Assembly (NCBI RefSeq): GCF_000718005.1
Contig: NZ_JODV01000002.1
Length of the DNA stretch: 64,000 bases
Reading direction: 5' to 3' (one strand)
Origin: Actinoalloteichus_B caeruleus
GTDB taxonomy: Bacteria; Actinomycetota; Actinomycetes; Mycobacteriales; Pseudonocardiaceae
The notes beneath the pieces were generated by a model. The model searched no databases. It was not told the origin of the DNA and saw only the letters and a program-made list of their open reading frames with translations. Below, in pieces: positions 43,579 to 51,141 of this stretch. The translations under genes were made by a program, and so were the position numbers. Each line of letters starts with the position of its first letter. Position 1 is the first letter of the stretch.

Positions 43579-43585
43579 GACCGCC

Positions 43586-43591
43586 ACCGTA
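43586..43591 (-). promoter_or_regulatory. -10 box TACGGT of the acetyltransferase gene
   Basis: On the minus strand TACGGT ends seven bases before the ATG at 43578. Confidence 0.5.
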
Positions 43592-43691
43592 GGCAGGGAG
43601 GGGCTCCGCGACCACCGAGTTTCCGGGCGCGCGGCGGGAGGACATGATCGCCGGCGGGAGTGTCCGCCCGTCGGGGGCGTTTTCCGGCCGG

Positions 43692-43697
43692 TAGCGT
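43692..43697 (+). promoter_or_regulatory. -10 box TAGCGT of the gene at 43706
   Basis: TAGCGT ends eight bases before the ATG. Confidence 0.45.
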
Positions 43698-43705
43698 GCT
43701 GGGTC

Positions 43706-44470
43706 ATGGCGGACATCGAGCAGAGAGTTGTCGCGCTGCGCGCCGAGGCCGAGTCCGGGGACGCCGGGGCCGCGGCCGAACTGGGGCGGCTGCTGTGCGT
43801 GCGTCCCGCGCTCTCCGACGCGGACGACGTCGAGGACCTGTGGCCCAGCGAACGGTGGCTGCGGGCCGCGCTGCGGGAACGCCCGGGTGACAGCGTGACC
43901 ACGAACCTGCTGGCCAGCCGCCTCGTGCAGCAGATCGACGCCATCCACGAGACCGACCTGACCCTGGGGGAGGAGTCGGCGCGGGACGGTGTCGAACGTC
44001 GGCGGAGCGAGGCCCTCGCCCTCTACGACCGGGTGCTGGACGTCAACGTCGCCGACCCGGCGGCCTCCGCAGGGCTGGCGGCGTTGCGCGCCGCCGCCAG
44101 CGACGAGGAGCCGTCGGCCGACGAGCTGCGCCAGTCCCGCTACAGCTGGTACCTCGTCGAGGTCGACACCGGGAGCGGAGCGGTCAGCTACGTGGAACAA
44201 CTCGTGGTGACCGACCCCGACGAGCTCAGGTGGGCCTGCGACCGCTTCTTCCACACCTACGGGTCGCTGGCCGGAACCACGCTGATGACCTTCCAGGCCG
44301 GTGAGGAGGACGAGCGCATCGAACTGGCCGAGCTGGGCGAGGACGCCCAGCCCCACTGGGACACCGTGCGCATCCCGCCGCTGCGCGGAGAACCGCTCCC
44401 GGTGGCGCACCCCGTTCGGGTGGGCAGGATGGTCAGCCACTACGGCTACACGGTGCACGCCTACTTCTGA
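43706..44470 (+). CDS. Conserved-looking hypothetical protein
   Basis: 254 residues, soluble, acidic. The N-terminal half is helical and Ala/Leu-rich with a repeat-like spacing (AAELGRLLCVRPALSDADDV ... WLRAALRERPGDSVTTNLLA ... ALALYDRVLDVNVADPAASA), suggestive of TPR-like helices. The C-terminal half is strand-rich (YSWYLVEVDTGSGAVSYVEQ, TVRIPPLRGEPLPVAHP). No family recognised. It is the last gene before the lower-GC restriction-modification block. Confidence 0.75.
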   Translation: MADIEQRVVALRAEAESGDAGAAAELGRLLCVRPALSDADDVEDLWPSERWLRAALRERPGDSVTTNLLASRLVQQIDAIHETDLTLGEESARDGVERRRSEALALYDRVLDVNVADPAASAGLAALRAAASDEEPSADELRQSRYSWYLVEVDTGSGAVSYVEQLVVTDPDELRWACDRFFHTYGSLAGTTLMTFQAGEEDERIELAELGEDAQPHWDTVRIPPLRGEPLPVAHPVRVGRMVSHYGYTVHAYF

Positions 44471-44638
44471 GCGACGGAGTCCACGGGCGGGTGTGACGAC
44501 GCGACACTCCTTGGACGGAAGGATATTGAGTCGAGGGCTTCGCCTCCGCTCAACCACAACGGGCCGGCCATTGGGGCTGAGGTGAGCGGTGTTTCGCCAT
44601 GAACGTTAGCTCGCCTAGCGAGTTTCGCTCATCCTCAG

Positions 44639-44667
44639 CGCGTGGTGAGGAACCAGTGGTCCACGCG
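44639..44667 (-). terminator. Hairpin downstream of the restriction endonuclease gene
   Basis: CGCGTGG and CCACGCG pair as a perfect 7-bp stem around a 15-base loop, 30 bases beyond the endonuclease stop. Confidence 0.45.
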
Positions 44668-44696
44668 TAATAGGTATTGCGTAGCGTGGCGAAGTG

Positions 44697-45533
44697 TCAA
44701 GAACTGTTCGTATCGTCTTCGCTCTCTTCGGTGATCAGTCCCGCCTCTCCGTACTGAGGGGTGACCTCGGTTGCGGCCCCTCGCCGATAATAGCTCAAAG
44801 CGCTGGGGTAAATTCGAGGTTCGGGGTACATGATGGCGCGACCTGGAAGGATGGTAATCTGCCAGTCCTCGGGGAGTGCCGCTGTGGTCAGCCTGAAAAC
44901 TTGATCGATGGATAGCGTGTCCGAGCTGTCCACTATGCCGCGAAAACTCTTGCTGTGTCCTTTCTTGTCGTAGCGGAACGTGTATGGGATTCTCTTGCTC
45001 GCTTCGATCAGTAATTCGCCTACTTCAACTTTCCCTGAGGGTAGCCCAGAGATTTTCCGGTCCACGTCAATGGGGTATAGTGCGTCAAAATGGTTCTCCT
45101 TGACCAGGGTTTCGTCGCGCCTTTTTCCTGGGTCTTTGTTTCCAAATCCGTTGTTATTCCAGATGGCCAGTCCATTTTTGCGGTGTGTCTTGATGAGTAG
45201 TCTTTCCGGTGCGAGTGCCGAAAAATCTTCGGCGACGTAGAGGCAGGTGAACTTCATGTCCTGTAGGGATATGTTTCGCCGACCTGACACTTTTCGGAGG
45301 TGCTGGTGGATCCTGCTGGGAAGCGGTTGGTCGGCCTTGCCGACGTAGACGAGCTCCTCGCGGTGGTAGAGCTGGTAGACGCCTGCTGTCCTCTCGACGC
45401 AGTCCAGGTTCTCAGTTGTGAGCGGAGCTGGCGTGAGCTTGTCCAATGATTCGGCGAGCTGGTCCCCGAGTGCCTTCGTGATGCTGAGTCGAAAATCACT
45501 GAAGTGAACGCTTCTAGGGGGGCTTGGTGTCAC
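44697..45533 (-). CDS. Type II restriction endonuclease, GIY-YIG (Eco29kI-like)
   Basis: About 278 residues. The GIY-YIG nuclease core is visible: GVYQLY (51-56), LVYVGKA (61-67), Arg74 in SRIHQH, GRRNISLQDMKF, Glu110 in APERLLIK and WNNNGFGNKDPGKRRD. The Asn-Gly-Phe-Gly-Asn run and order match the Eco29kI endonuclease family, whose prototype cuts CCGCGG; specificity here is inferred only. I choose GTG 45533 with GAAGGGA upstream; an ATG at 45653 would overlap the divergent methyltransferase start. Codon use is far less GC-biased than in neighbours (ATA, AAT, AAA, TTT frequent), a sign of horizontal transfer. Confidence 0.88.
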   Translation of the reverse strand: MTPSPPRSVHFSDFRLSITKALGDQLAESLDKLTPAPLTTENLDCVERTAGVYQLYHREELVYVGKADQPLPSRIHQHLRKVSGRRNISLQDMKFTCLYVAEDFSALAPERLLIKTHRKNGLAIWNNNGFGNKDPGKRRDETLVKENHFDALYPIDVDRKISGLPSGKVEVGELLIEASKRIPYTFRYDKKGHSKSFRGIVDSSDTLSIDQVFRLTTAALPEDWQITILPGRAIMYPEPRIYPSALSYYRRGAATEVTPQYGEAGLITEESEDDTNSS

Positions 45534-45633
45534 CTTGTCGGTCCCTTCTGCTCTCCTCGCAGTGCGCACCTTACGTGATCCGAGCGACACGATGGGTTGG
45601 AAGTTCTGGGCCGGTTCATCCTTCGCAGTAAGG

Positions 45634-45639
45634 CCGCGG
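45634..45639. promoter_or_regulatory. CCGCGG hexamer abutting the methyltransferase -10 box
   Basis: A CCGCGG site lies immediately upstream of TACGAT. If the system recognises CCGCGG, methylation here could tune its own promoter. Confidence 0.4.
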
Positions 45640-45645
45640 TACGAT
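45640..45645 (+). promoter_or_regulatory. -10 box TACGAT of the leaderless methyltransferase gene
   Basis: TACGAT ends six bases before the ATG at 45652. Confidence 0.6.
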
Positions 45646-45651
45646 TTTGGC

Positions 45652-47013
45652 ATGTCTGAGCAGCAAGTACCCGCTGTAGAAGGTGGCCGCTCCAGTGTGG
45701 AGCTGTTCGCGGGTGGTGGTGGTCTGGCGATGGGGGTTCATCGCGCGGGGTTCCGGTCTCTGCTGTTCAACGAGTTCGACAAGCGTGCTTGTGAGACCCT
45801 CGAGGCGAGCGCGCCGCGCATCCTGGGTTCCGAAGGGGTGCGACGTGTCATGGACACCCGTCCGATTCCTCCCGGGCGTGGGGAGCCGGCTCCGCTCTAT
45901 CCTGGTGACGTTCGAGATCTCGATTTCAGTGCTTTTAGGGGGCGGGTGGACGTTCTTGCGGGCGGGCCGCCGTGTCAGCCGTTTAGTGCCGGTGGTGCGG
46001 CGAAGGGTGACGAGGACAGGCGAAACATGTTTCCCGCCATGTTCAAGGCAGTTCGCGAGATACGCCCCAAGGTCGTAATTTGCGAAAATGTTCGCGGACT
46101 GCTGCGGAAGTCCTTTCGTGAATACTTTGAGTACATAAAGCGCGAGCTTTCGTTGCCGACTGTTGAGCGTGGATCCATCGTTAGATGGGAGGATCATAAT
46201 GATAGGTTGCGTACGCTGATTGAGGCTGGGGGAGGTGGAGGGCTGGACGAGAAATACGCGGTCCGACATATTCCCGTGAATGCGGCAGACTACGGTGTCC
46301 CGCAAATTCGTCATCGTGTTATCATTGTCGCCTTTCGGCGGGATCTTGGCGTCGATGTGGATCGATTTGTTGCGGAGGTGCAGAAGGCTCCGTTTAGTGA
46401 AGAGGCCTTGCATCGAACCATGCTCAAGGGGGGATCTTACTGGAAGCGTCACGGTGATGTACCTGGATATGTTCGGGAAGAGGTCATTTCTCGTCTTCCT
46501 CGGGGTCTTGAGTCAGAGGACAAGAATGATGAACTTGGTGTACTGCCGTGGAGGACGTTGCGCGACGCTGTGAGAGGCTACGGTACTGGAACTTATCTTC
46601 CTTCCCTTCCAGCGATAGACCTGGAAAAGTTGGACAGGAAGACCGAGCAAGGCGGTAGCATCACCGACCATGTGGGGTGGCCCAACGCGCGCATCTACAA
46701 GGGGCACACCCCGAACGAGCTGGACCGGCCCGCGAAGACTGTCAAAGCGGGGGTTCACGGTGTTCCGGGAGGAGAGTCGGTCGTTCTCCTGGACGAACGT
46801 AAGCAGGAAGTGGGTTCGCCAGACGGGTGGCGCAGGCTACATCGCTACATGACGGTCCGTGAAGCGGCACGCGTCATGACCTTCCCTGACGAGTGGCAGG
46901 GGGCGGGACCGCGGGGTGAGAAGATGCGTCAACTCGGCAACGCGGTTCCAGTGGTGCTCGCCGAGTTCATCGCGAACAAGGTAGCTGAGGCTCTTGAAAT
47001 GGTCGGGCACTAG
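45652..47013 (+). CDS. DNA (cytosine-5) methyltransferase
   Basis: 453 residues with the ordered C5-methyltransferase motifs: I VELFAGGGGLAMG for AdoMet, IV GGPPCQPFSAGG with catalytic Cys108, VI ICENVRGLL, VIII QIRHRVIIVAF, a long target-recognition region (about residues 250-370), IX around LHRYMTVREAARVMTFPD and X QLGNAVPVVLAEFIA. It protects host DNA from the divergent endonuclease. The start fits a leaderless transcript. The region between motifs VIII and IX has the most AT-rich codons of the gene, in line with acquisition from a lower-GC host. Confidence 0.96.
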   Translation: MSEQQVPAVEGGRSSVELFAGGGGLAMGVHRAGFRSLLFNEFDKRACETLEASAPRILGSEGVRRVMDTRPIPPGRGEPAPLYPGDVRDLDFSAFRGRVDVLAGGPPCQPFSAGGAAKGDEDRRNMFPAMFKAVREIRPKVVICENVRGLLRKSFREYFEYIKRELSLPTVERGSIVRWEDHNDRLRTLIEAGGGGGLDEKYAVRHIPVNAADYGVPQIRHRVIIVAFRRDLGVDVDRFVAEVQKAPFSEEALHRTMLKGGSYWKRHGDVPGYVREEVISRLPRGLESEDKNDELGVLPWRTLRDAVRGYGTGTYLPSLPAIDLEKLDRKTEQGGSITDHVGWPNARIYKGHTPNELDRPAKTVKAGVHGVPGGESVVLLDERKQEVGSPDGWRRLHRYMTVREAARVMTFPDEWQGAGPRGEKMRQLGNAVPVVLAEFIANKVAEALEMVGH

Positions 47014-47022
47014 GCGGTGACG

Positions 47023-47802
47023 ATGAACCTCTCGAGTCGCGCCTGGAAGGCCGCTTGGCCAACGGCGCGAGCCTACAAGCCGCGACGAGGCGTCAAACCT
47101 TCCGCTGAGCAGGACCGTGCCGCGGGTGGGCACCATCGGCGGGCTGTCGCACTAGGAGATGGCCGCTTCGCACGGGCGTCGGTCTCCCTCAGGTTGGCGA
47201 AGGGGCAGCGACGGATTCGGGCCTATCTTCGCTGGTCGGAGGGCGGAAAGACCGAGGAGCGGTACATCGGCGAGGTAGACCAGGCAACACGGTCTCGAAA
47301 CCTAGCTGACGCCTGGCGTCTGGCTCTCGATCGAGGTTTGGTTGGTGAAGAGCCGCTCCCACCACAGTCGAAGGCGTCGTCAAGAAGCGCGCGGGCAGTC
47401 ATGCGAGCGAATCGCAGGCGAGACACCGGCCCCGAGATCGCCCTTCGGTCCCTGCTCCATAAAGCGGGGCTGCGCTACCGAGTGGACGTCTGCCCCTTGG
47501 GTACAACTCGGCGTAGAGCCGACATCGTCTTTCCGCGCAAGCGCGTAGCTGTATTCGTGGATGGCTGTTTCTGGCATGGCTGCCCCGAGCACCTTCGGGC
47601 AGCTAGGACGAACGCAGATGCGTGGGCGGCGAAACTCGAGGGGAATCGGGTTCGAGACGCCGAAACCAATCGGCTGTTGCGTGACGCCGGTTGGTCTGTC
47701 ATCAGGGTGTGGGAACACGAGGACCCAGCGGATGCGGCCGAACGGATCAGCCGTGTAGTGCGAGCGGGGGAGACGTTCGAAAGCGACCGGGCATCGGAGT
47801 GA
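47023..47802 (+). CDS. vsr: Very short patch repair endonuclease with N-terminal extension
   Basis: 259 residues. From about Met127 the sequence is a standard Vsr: MRANRRRDTGPEIALRSLLH, AGLRYRVDVCPLG, RRADIVFPRKRVAVFVDGCF with the catalytic Asp, WHGCPEH with metal and zinc His/Cys, and GWSVIRVWEHED. Vsr nicks T:G mismatches that arise when 5-methylcytosine deaminates, which fits its place after a C5-methyltransferase. The first ~125 residues are not part of Vsr; they include a strand-rich piece (SVSLRLAKGQRRIRAYLRWS ... ERYIGEVDQAT) of unknown role. ATG 47023 or GTG 47017 may be the start; the gene lies nine bases after the methyltransferase. Confidence 0.9.
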   Translation: MNLSSRAWKAAWPTARAYKPRRGVKPSAEQDRAAGGHHRRAVALGDGRFARASVSLRLAKGQRRIRAYLRWSEGGKTEERYIGEVDQATRSRNLADAWRLALDRGLVGEEPLPPQSKASSRSARAVMRANRRRDTGPEIALRSLLHKAGLRYRVDVCPLGTTRRRADIVFPRKRVAVFVDGCFWHGCPEHLRAARTNADAWAAKLEGNRVRDAETNRLLRDAGWSVIRVWEHEDPADAAERISRVVRAGETFESDRASE

Positions 47803-47932
47803 GGGCGCACACCAGCTCAAACCAGTCCGCGGTATGGCTACAACTGGGCTCCAACCGTGGACAGTCGTGCCCTGAGTGAGTACCGACAATGTGCGGTGGC
47901 GGTGAACCGTATTGGTGGAGCGGGAGTGAATG

Positions 47933-47965
47933 GCCAGCCCCCATCCTTGAGTGGAGGGGGCTGGC
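47933..47965. terminator. Strong hairpin between vsr and lpdA
   Basis: GCCAGCCCCC and GGGGGCTGGC form a perfect 10-bp stem with a 13-base loop, eight bases beyond the lpdA stop. It can act for both convergent genes and marks the right edge of the lower-GC block. Confidence 0.7.
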
Positions 47966-47972
47966 TCACCGC

Positions 47973-49370
47973 TCAGAAGTTGATCATGTGGCCAGCGAGG
48001 CCGTGGACGGCCTCCTTGACGGCCTCACCCAGCGTCGGGTGGGCGTGCACGTTCCGGGCGATCTCGTGCACCGTCAGGTCCCACTGCTGGGCCAGCGTCA
48101 GCTCGGGCAGCAGCTCGGTGACGTCCGGGCCGATGAGGTGCGCCCCGAGCAGCTCGCCGTGCGTGGCGTCGCTGAGGATCTTCACGAAGCCACCGGAGTC
48201 GCCCAGGCCGTGCGCCTTGCCGTTGGCCATGAACGGGAACTTCGCGACCTTGACGTCGAAGCCCTGTTCCCGGGCCTGCTCCTCGGTCCAGCCGAAACTG
48301 GCGATCTGCGGCTGGCAGTAGGTGGCCCTGGGGATCATCCGGTAGTCGAGTTCCATGGTTTCCGCGCCACCGATCGTCTCCGCGGCGATCACACCCATGG
48401 ATTCGGCGGTGTGGGCCAGCATCAGCTTCGCGGTGACGTCACCGATCGCGAAGATGTGCGGCACGTTGGTCCGGCCCCGGCCGTCGATGTCGATCGCGCC
48501 CCGGTCTGTGAGGGCGACACCGGTGTTCTCCAGGCCGTAGCCCTCCACCCGAGGCTGGAAACCGATGGCCTGGAGGACCTTGTCCGCCTCCAGCACCTGC
48601 TGCGCGCCGTCCTTGGTGACGGTCACCTTCACCTTCGCGCCGCTGTCGTCGATCGCGTCGACCCGCGTGGAGGTGAGGATGTCGATGCCCAGCTTCTTGT
48701 AGCGCTTGTTCAGCTCGGCGGAGACCTCGGCGTCCTCGTTCGGCACCACCCGGTCCAGGAACTCCACGATCGTGACGTGCACGCCGTAGTTGTGCATCAC
48801 GTACGCGAACTCGACACCGATGGCGCCCGCACCGGCGATGATGATGCTCTCCGGCAGTTCCTCGGTGAGGATCTGCTCCTCGTAGGTCACCACCCGCTCG
48901 CTCAGCGACGTGCCGGGGAGCAGCTTGGTGGTGGCGCCGGCCGCGATGATGCAGTGGTCGAAGGTGACCGTCTCGGTGCCGCCGGCCGTGGTGACCTCGA
49001 TGGTGTTGGCGTCGGTGAAGGAGCCGCGCCCCTGGAACTCGGTGATCTTGTTCTTCTTCATCAGGAAGTGCACGCCCTTGACGCGGCCTTCCGCGACGTT
49101 CCGGCTGCGCTTGAACGCCGCCGAGTAGTCGAAGGTCACCTGGCCCTCGGTGCGGATCCCGTAGGTCGAGGCCTCGTGCTGGAACAGGTGCGCCAGCTCC
49201 GCGTTGCGCAGGAGCGCCTTCGACGGGATGCACCCGACGTTGAGGCACACGCCGCCCCAGTACTTCTCCTCGATGATCGCGGTGCGCAGACCGAGCTGGG
49301 CCGACCGGATCGCGGCCACATAGCCACCCGGGCCGGCGCCCAGGACCACAACGTCAAAGTGCGAGCTCAT
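47973..49370 (-). CDS. lpdA: Dihydrolipoyl dehydrogenase
   Basis: E3 component of 2-oxoacid dehydrogenase complexes: reoxidises dihydrolipoamide with FAD and NAD+. 465 residues with FAD motif VVLGAGPGGYVAAIR, redox disulfide Cys42/Cys47 in GGVCLNVGCIPSK, NAD motif IIIAGAGAIGVEFAY, second FAD motif FAIGDVTAKLMLAHTA and the C-terminal active-site His-Glu in VHAHPTLGEAVKEA. TAGGGT seven bases before the ATG (49378-49383) suggests a leaderless transcript. It stands alone, as is usual for lpd in actinobacteria. Confidence 0.97.
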   Translation of the reverse strand: MSSHFDVVVLGAGPGGYVAAIRSAQLGLRTAIIEEKYWGGVCLNVGCIPSKALLRNAELAHLFQHEASTYGIRTEGQVTFDYSAAFKRSRNVAEGRVKGVHFLMKKNKITEFQGRGSFTDANTIEVTTAGGTETVTFDHCIIAAGATTKLLPGTSLSERVVTYEEQILTEELPESIIIAGAGAIGVEFAYVMHNYGVHVTIVEFLDRVVPNEDAEVSAELNKRYKKLGIDILTSTRVDAIDDSGAKVKVTVTKDGAQQVLEADKVLQAIGFQPRVEGYGLENTGVALTDRGAIDIDGRGRTNVPHIFAIGDVTAKLMLAHTAESMGVIAAETIGGAETMELDYRMIPRATYCQPQIASFGWTEEQAREQGFDVKVAKFPFMANGKAHGLGDSGGFVKILSDATHGELLGAHLIGPDVTELLPELTLAQQWDLTVHEIARNVHAHPTLGEAVKEAVHGLAGHMINF

Positions 49371-49377
49371 ACCGGGC

Positions 49378-49383
49378 ACCCTA
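49378..49383 (-). promoter_or_regulatory. -10 box TAGGGT of leaderless lpdA
   Basis: On the minus strand TAGGGT ends seven bases before the ATG at 49370. Confidence 0.55.
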
Positions 49384-49956
49384 TCTAGCGGCGGCAACGG
49401 CCTCACGGGGGAGCATCGGGCCCGTCCTGGCTGGTGTGACCCGCCCCACCCACCCGCGGCCAGATGGCGGTTCCGGCCGTTGACCTGCGTCGGGTATGGC
49501 GGGCACCCCGTCCGGGGCGGGAAGTTGGACCGGCCGGACGCGGTGGTCCCGGTGGGGGCCTGGCGGGCAGGGCCGCGGGGGTGCGCGGGTGGCTGGGGGT
49601 CGCGCACCGTCCCACCTCCTGCCGCCTGTCCGGGACCGCGTCCTCCGCGTCGGCCGGCACATCCGAGCGAACCAGAGCGCCCTCGCGGTGATCAGGGACG
49701 TAGGTCCCGTCCTACCGGGGCCTTGGCCATTCCCGCTCCTGCTCCATCCGGAGGGCGGGGCCGCCCGGTCGCGCCCGGACCTCGGCCGTCGGGTGCGTGC
49801 CGCGACCACGTCGGGACACGGAGCCGGGTGGTGCGCCCCCGCGGCCGCGGCCCCCGGTCGTGGGGGACGTGCCGTTGCCGTCCACGGGCCACCCGGATCG
49901 CCGGGGCCGAACCACCGCGCGCCGGGGGACTCGGCGGACGGCTCCGGGAGACGCGG
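49384..49956. other. Gap between lpdA and the ECF operon end
   Basis: About 570 bases without a convincing gene; frames on both strands are Arg/Gly/Pro-rich shadows. It lies upstream of lpdA and downstream of the ECF operon. No clear hairpin or repeat was identified. Confidence 0.45.
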
Positions 49957-51141
49957 TCAACCCCGGTCGAAGGTGGCCGGGGCGTGGAAGGCCGCCCGCC
50001 GGGCGGCGCGCCGCAGCACCGCGAGCACGGCGCCGCCGATCAGCGCGATCGCGAGCACGTTGGTCAGCGCACGTCCCGTGTCCCATCCGAAGGTGGAGGT
50101 GTAGAGGGTGAAGACCACGAAACGGTGCAGGTTCTCCAGCACCGGGTCGCCCGCGACGAAGGACAGCTGGGTGTCGATGCCGGCGGTGAACGGCCAGAAC
50201 CACATGTTCATGACGAACCCGAAGAAGTAGGCGGAGAACGCCCCGTACCCGGCGAGCATCACGATCTCCGCCCGCCCCCGGACCCGGCGCGGGAGCAGCC
50301 CGGCACCCAGGCCGACCCAGGACGAGGCGAGCATCTGGAAGGGGAGCCACGGCCCCACCCCAGCCGTCAGCAGGGCCGAGGCGAACAGCGAGGTCGACCC
50401 GAGGACGAACCCGAAACCCGGCCCGAACACCCGGCCGGCCAGCACCAGCATGAAGAACACCGTCTCGATGCCGGCGGTTCCCGCGCCGAGCGGGCGCAGG
50501 GCGGCGTTGATCGCCGACAGCACGCCGAGCATCGCGAGGGCCTTCGAGTCGATGCCCCCGCTCGACAGTTCGGCCAGCACGATGCCGATGAGGACCGGCA
50601 GCACCACGACGAAGATCAGGGGAGCGTCGGCGCTGTGGGCCATCGCCTCCGGTTCCGGTGCGGCGAACAGGGGCCAGAAGAACATCGCGAAGCCCGCCAG
50701 GGAGGCCAGGGCGAGGACCACGGCGGTGCGCGGCGCGATCCGCACCACCCGGGGCGGTCCGGCCTCGGTCGGTCGCGGGGCGGCGGCGTCGACCGGTCCC
50801 TCGCCGGAACCGACCAGGCCGGTGGATCCGCCACCCGTGCGTTCCCGCCGTTCCGCCGCCCGCGCCTCCACTGGCGGCGCGACGGCGACCTCCTCGTCCC
50901 CCGCGCCGGGGGCCGGCTCCTCCTCCCGTGAGGCCGGTGGGCGCGGTCCCGGTCGCCGGTGCCCAGCGGTGGCACCCGAGGCCGGCGTCCCGGATCCGTC
51001 CTCGCCCCCCGCACCGGAACCGGTGGACGTGCCGTCCGCGTTGGCCCCGTCGCCGCCGGCACCCGGTGGGCGACCGGTCGGGGCGGCCGGGTCCGCCGTG
51101 GCGTCGTCGACCGGCACCTCGGGACGACCCGCCCCCGTCAT
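49957..51141 (-). CDS. ECF transporter S component (probable cobalamin-specific)
   Basis: 394 residues in two parts. The first ~130 are low-complexity, Gly/Pro/Ala/Glu-rich and presumably cytoplasmic. The rest has six to seven hydrophobic helices: TAVVLALASLAGFAMFFWPL, FVVVLPVLIGIVLAEL, KALAMLGVLSAINAALRPLG, then TVFFMLVLAGRVFGPGFGFV, the SSWVGLGAGLLP region, AGYGAFSAYFFGFVMNMWFW and ALTNVLAIALIGGAVLAVL. This is the layout of actinobacterial ECF S components encoded with dedicated A and T genes. Cobalamin as substrate is inferred from the riboswitch and binding proteins of the operon. The ATG overlaps the ATPase stop (ATGA). Confidence 0.85.
   Translation of the reverse strand: MTGAGRPEVPVDDATADPAAPTGRPPGAGGDGANADGTSTGSGAGGEDGSGTPASGATAGHRRPGPRPPASREEEPAPGAGDEEVAVAPPVEARAAERRERTGGGSTGLVGSGEGPVDAAAPRPTEAGPPRVVRIAPRTAVVLALASLAGFAMFFWPLFAAPEPEAMAHSADAPLIFVVVLPVLIGIVLAELSSGGIDSKALAMLGVLSAINAALRPLGAGTAGIETVFFMLVLAGRVFGPGFGFVLGSTSLFASALLTAGVGPWLPFQMLASSWVGLGAGLLPRRVRGRAEIVMLAGYGAFSAYFFGFVMNMWFWPFTAGIDTQLSFVAGDPVLENLHRFVVFTLYTSTFGWDTGRALTNVLAIALIGGAVLAVLRRAARRAAFHAPATFDRG

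Noticed and set aside
45534..45653. ATG at 45653 as the endonuclease start
   Set aside because: It would overlap the divergent methyltransferase promoter and start; GTG 45533 has a ribosome site and leaves a proper intergenic region.
44471..47965. The restriction-modification block as an integrated element with attachment sites
   Set aside because: No integrase, tRNA gene or convincing flanking direct repeat was seen.
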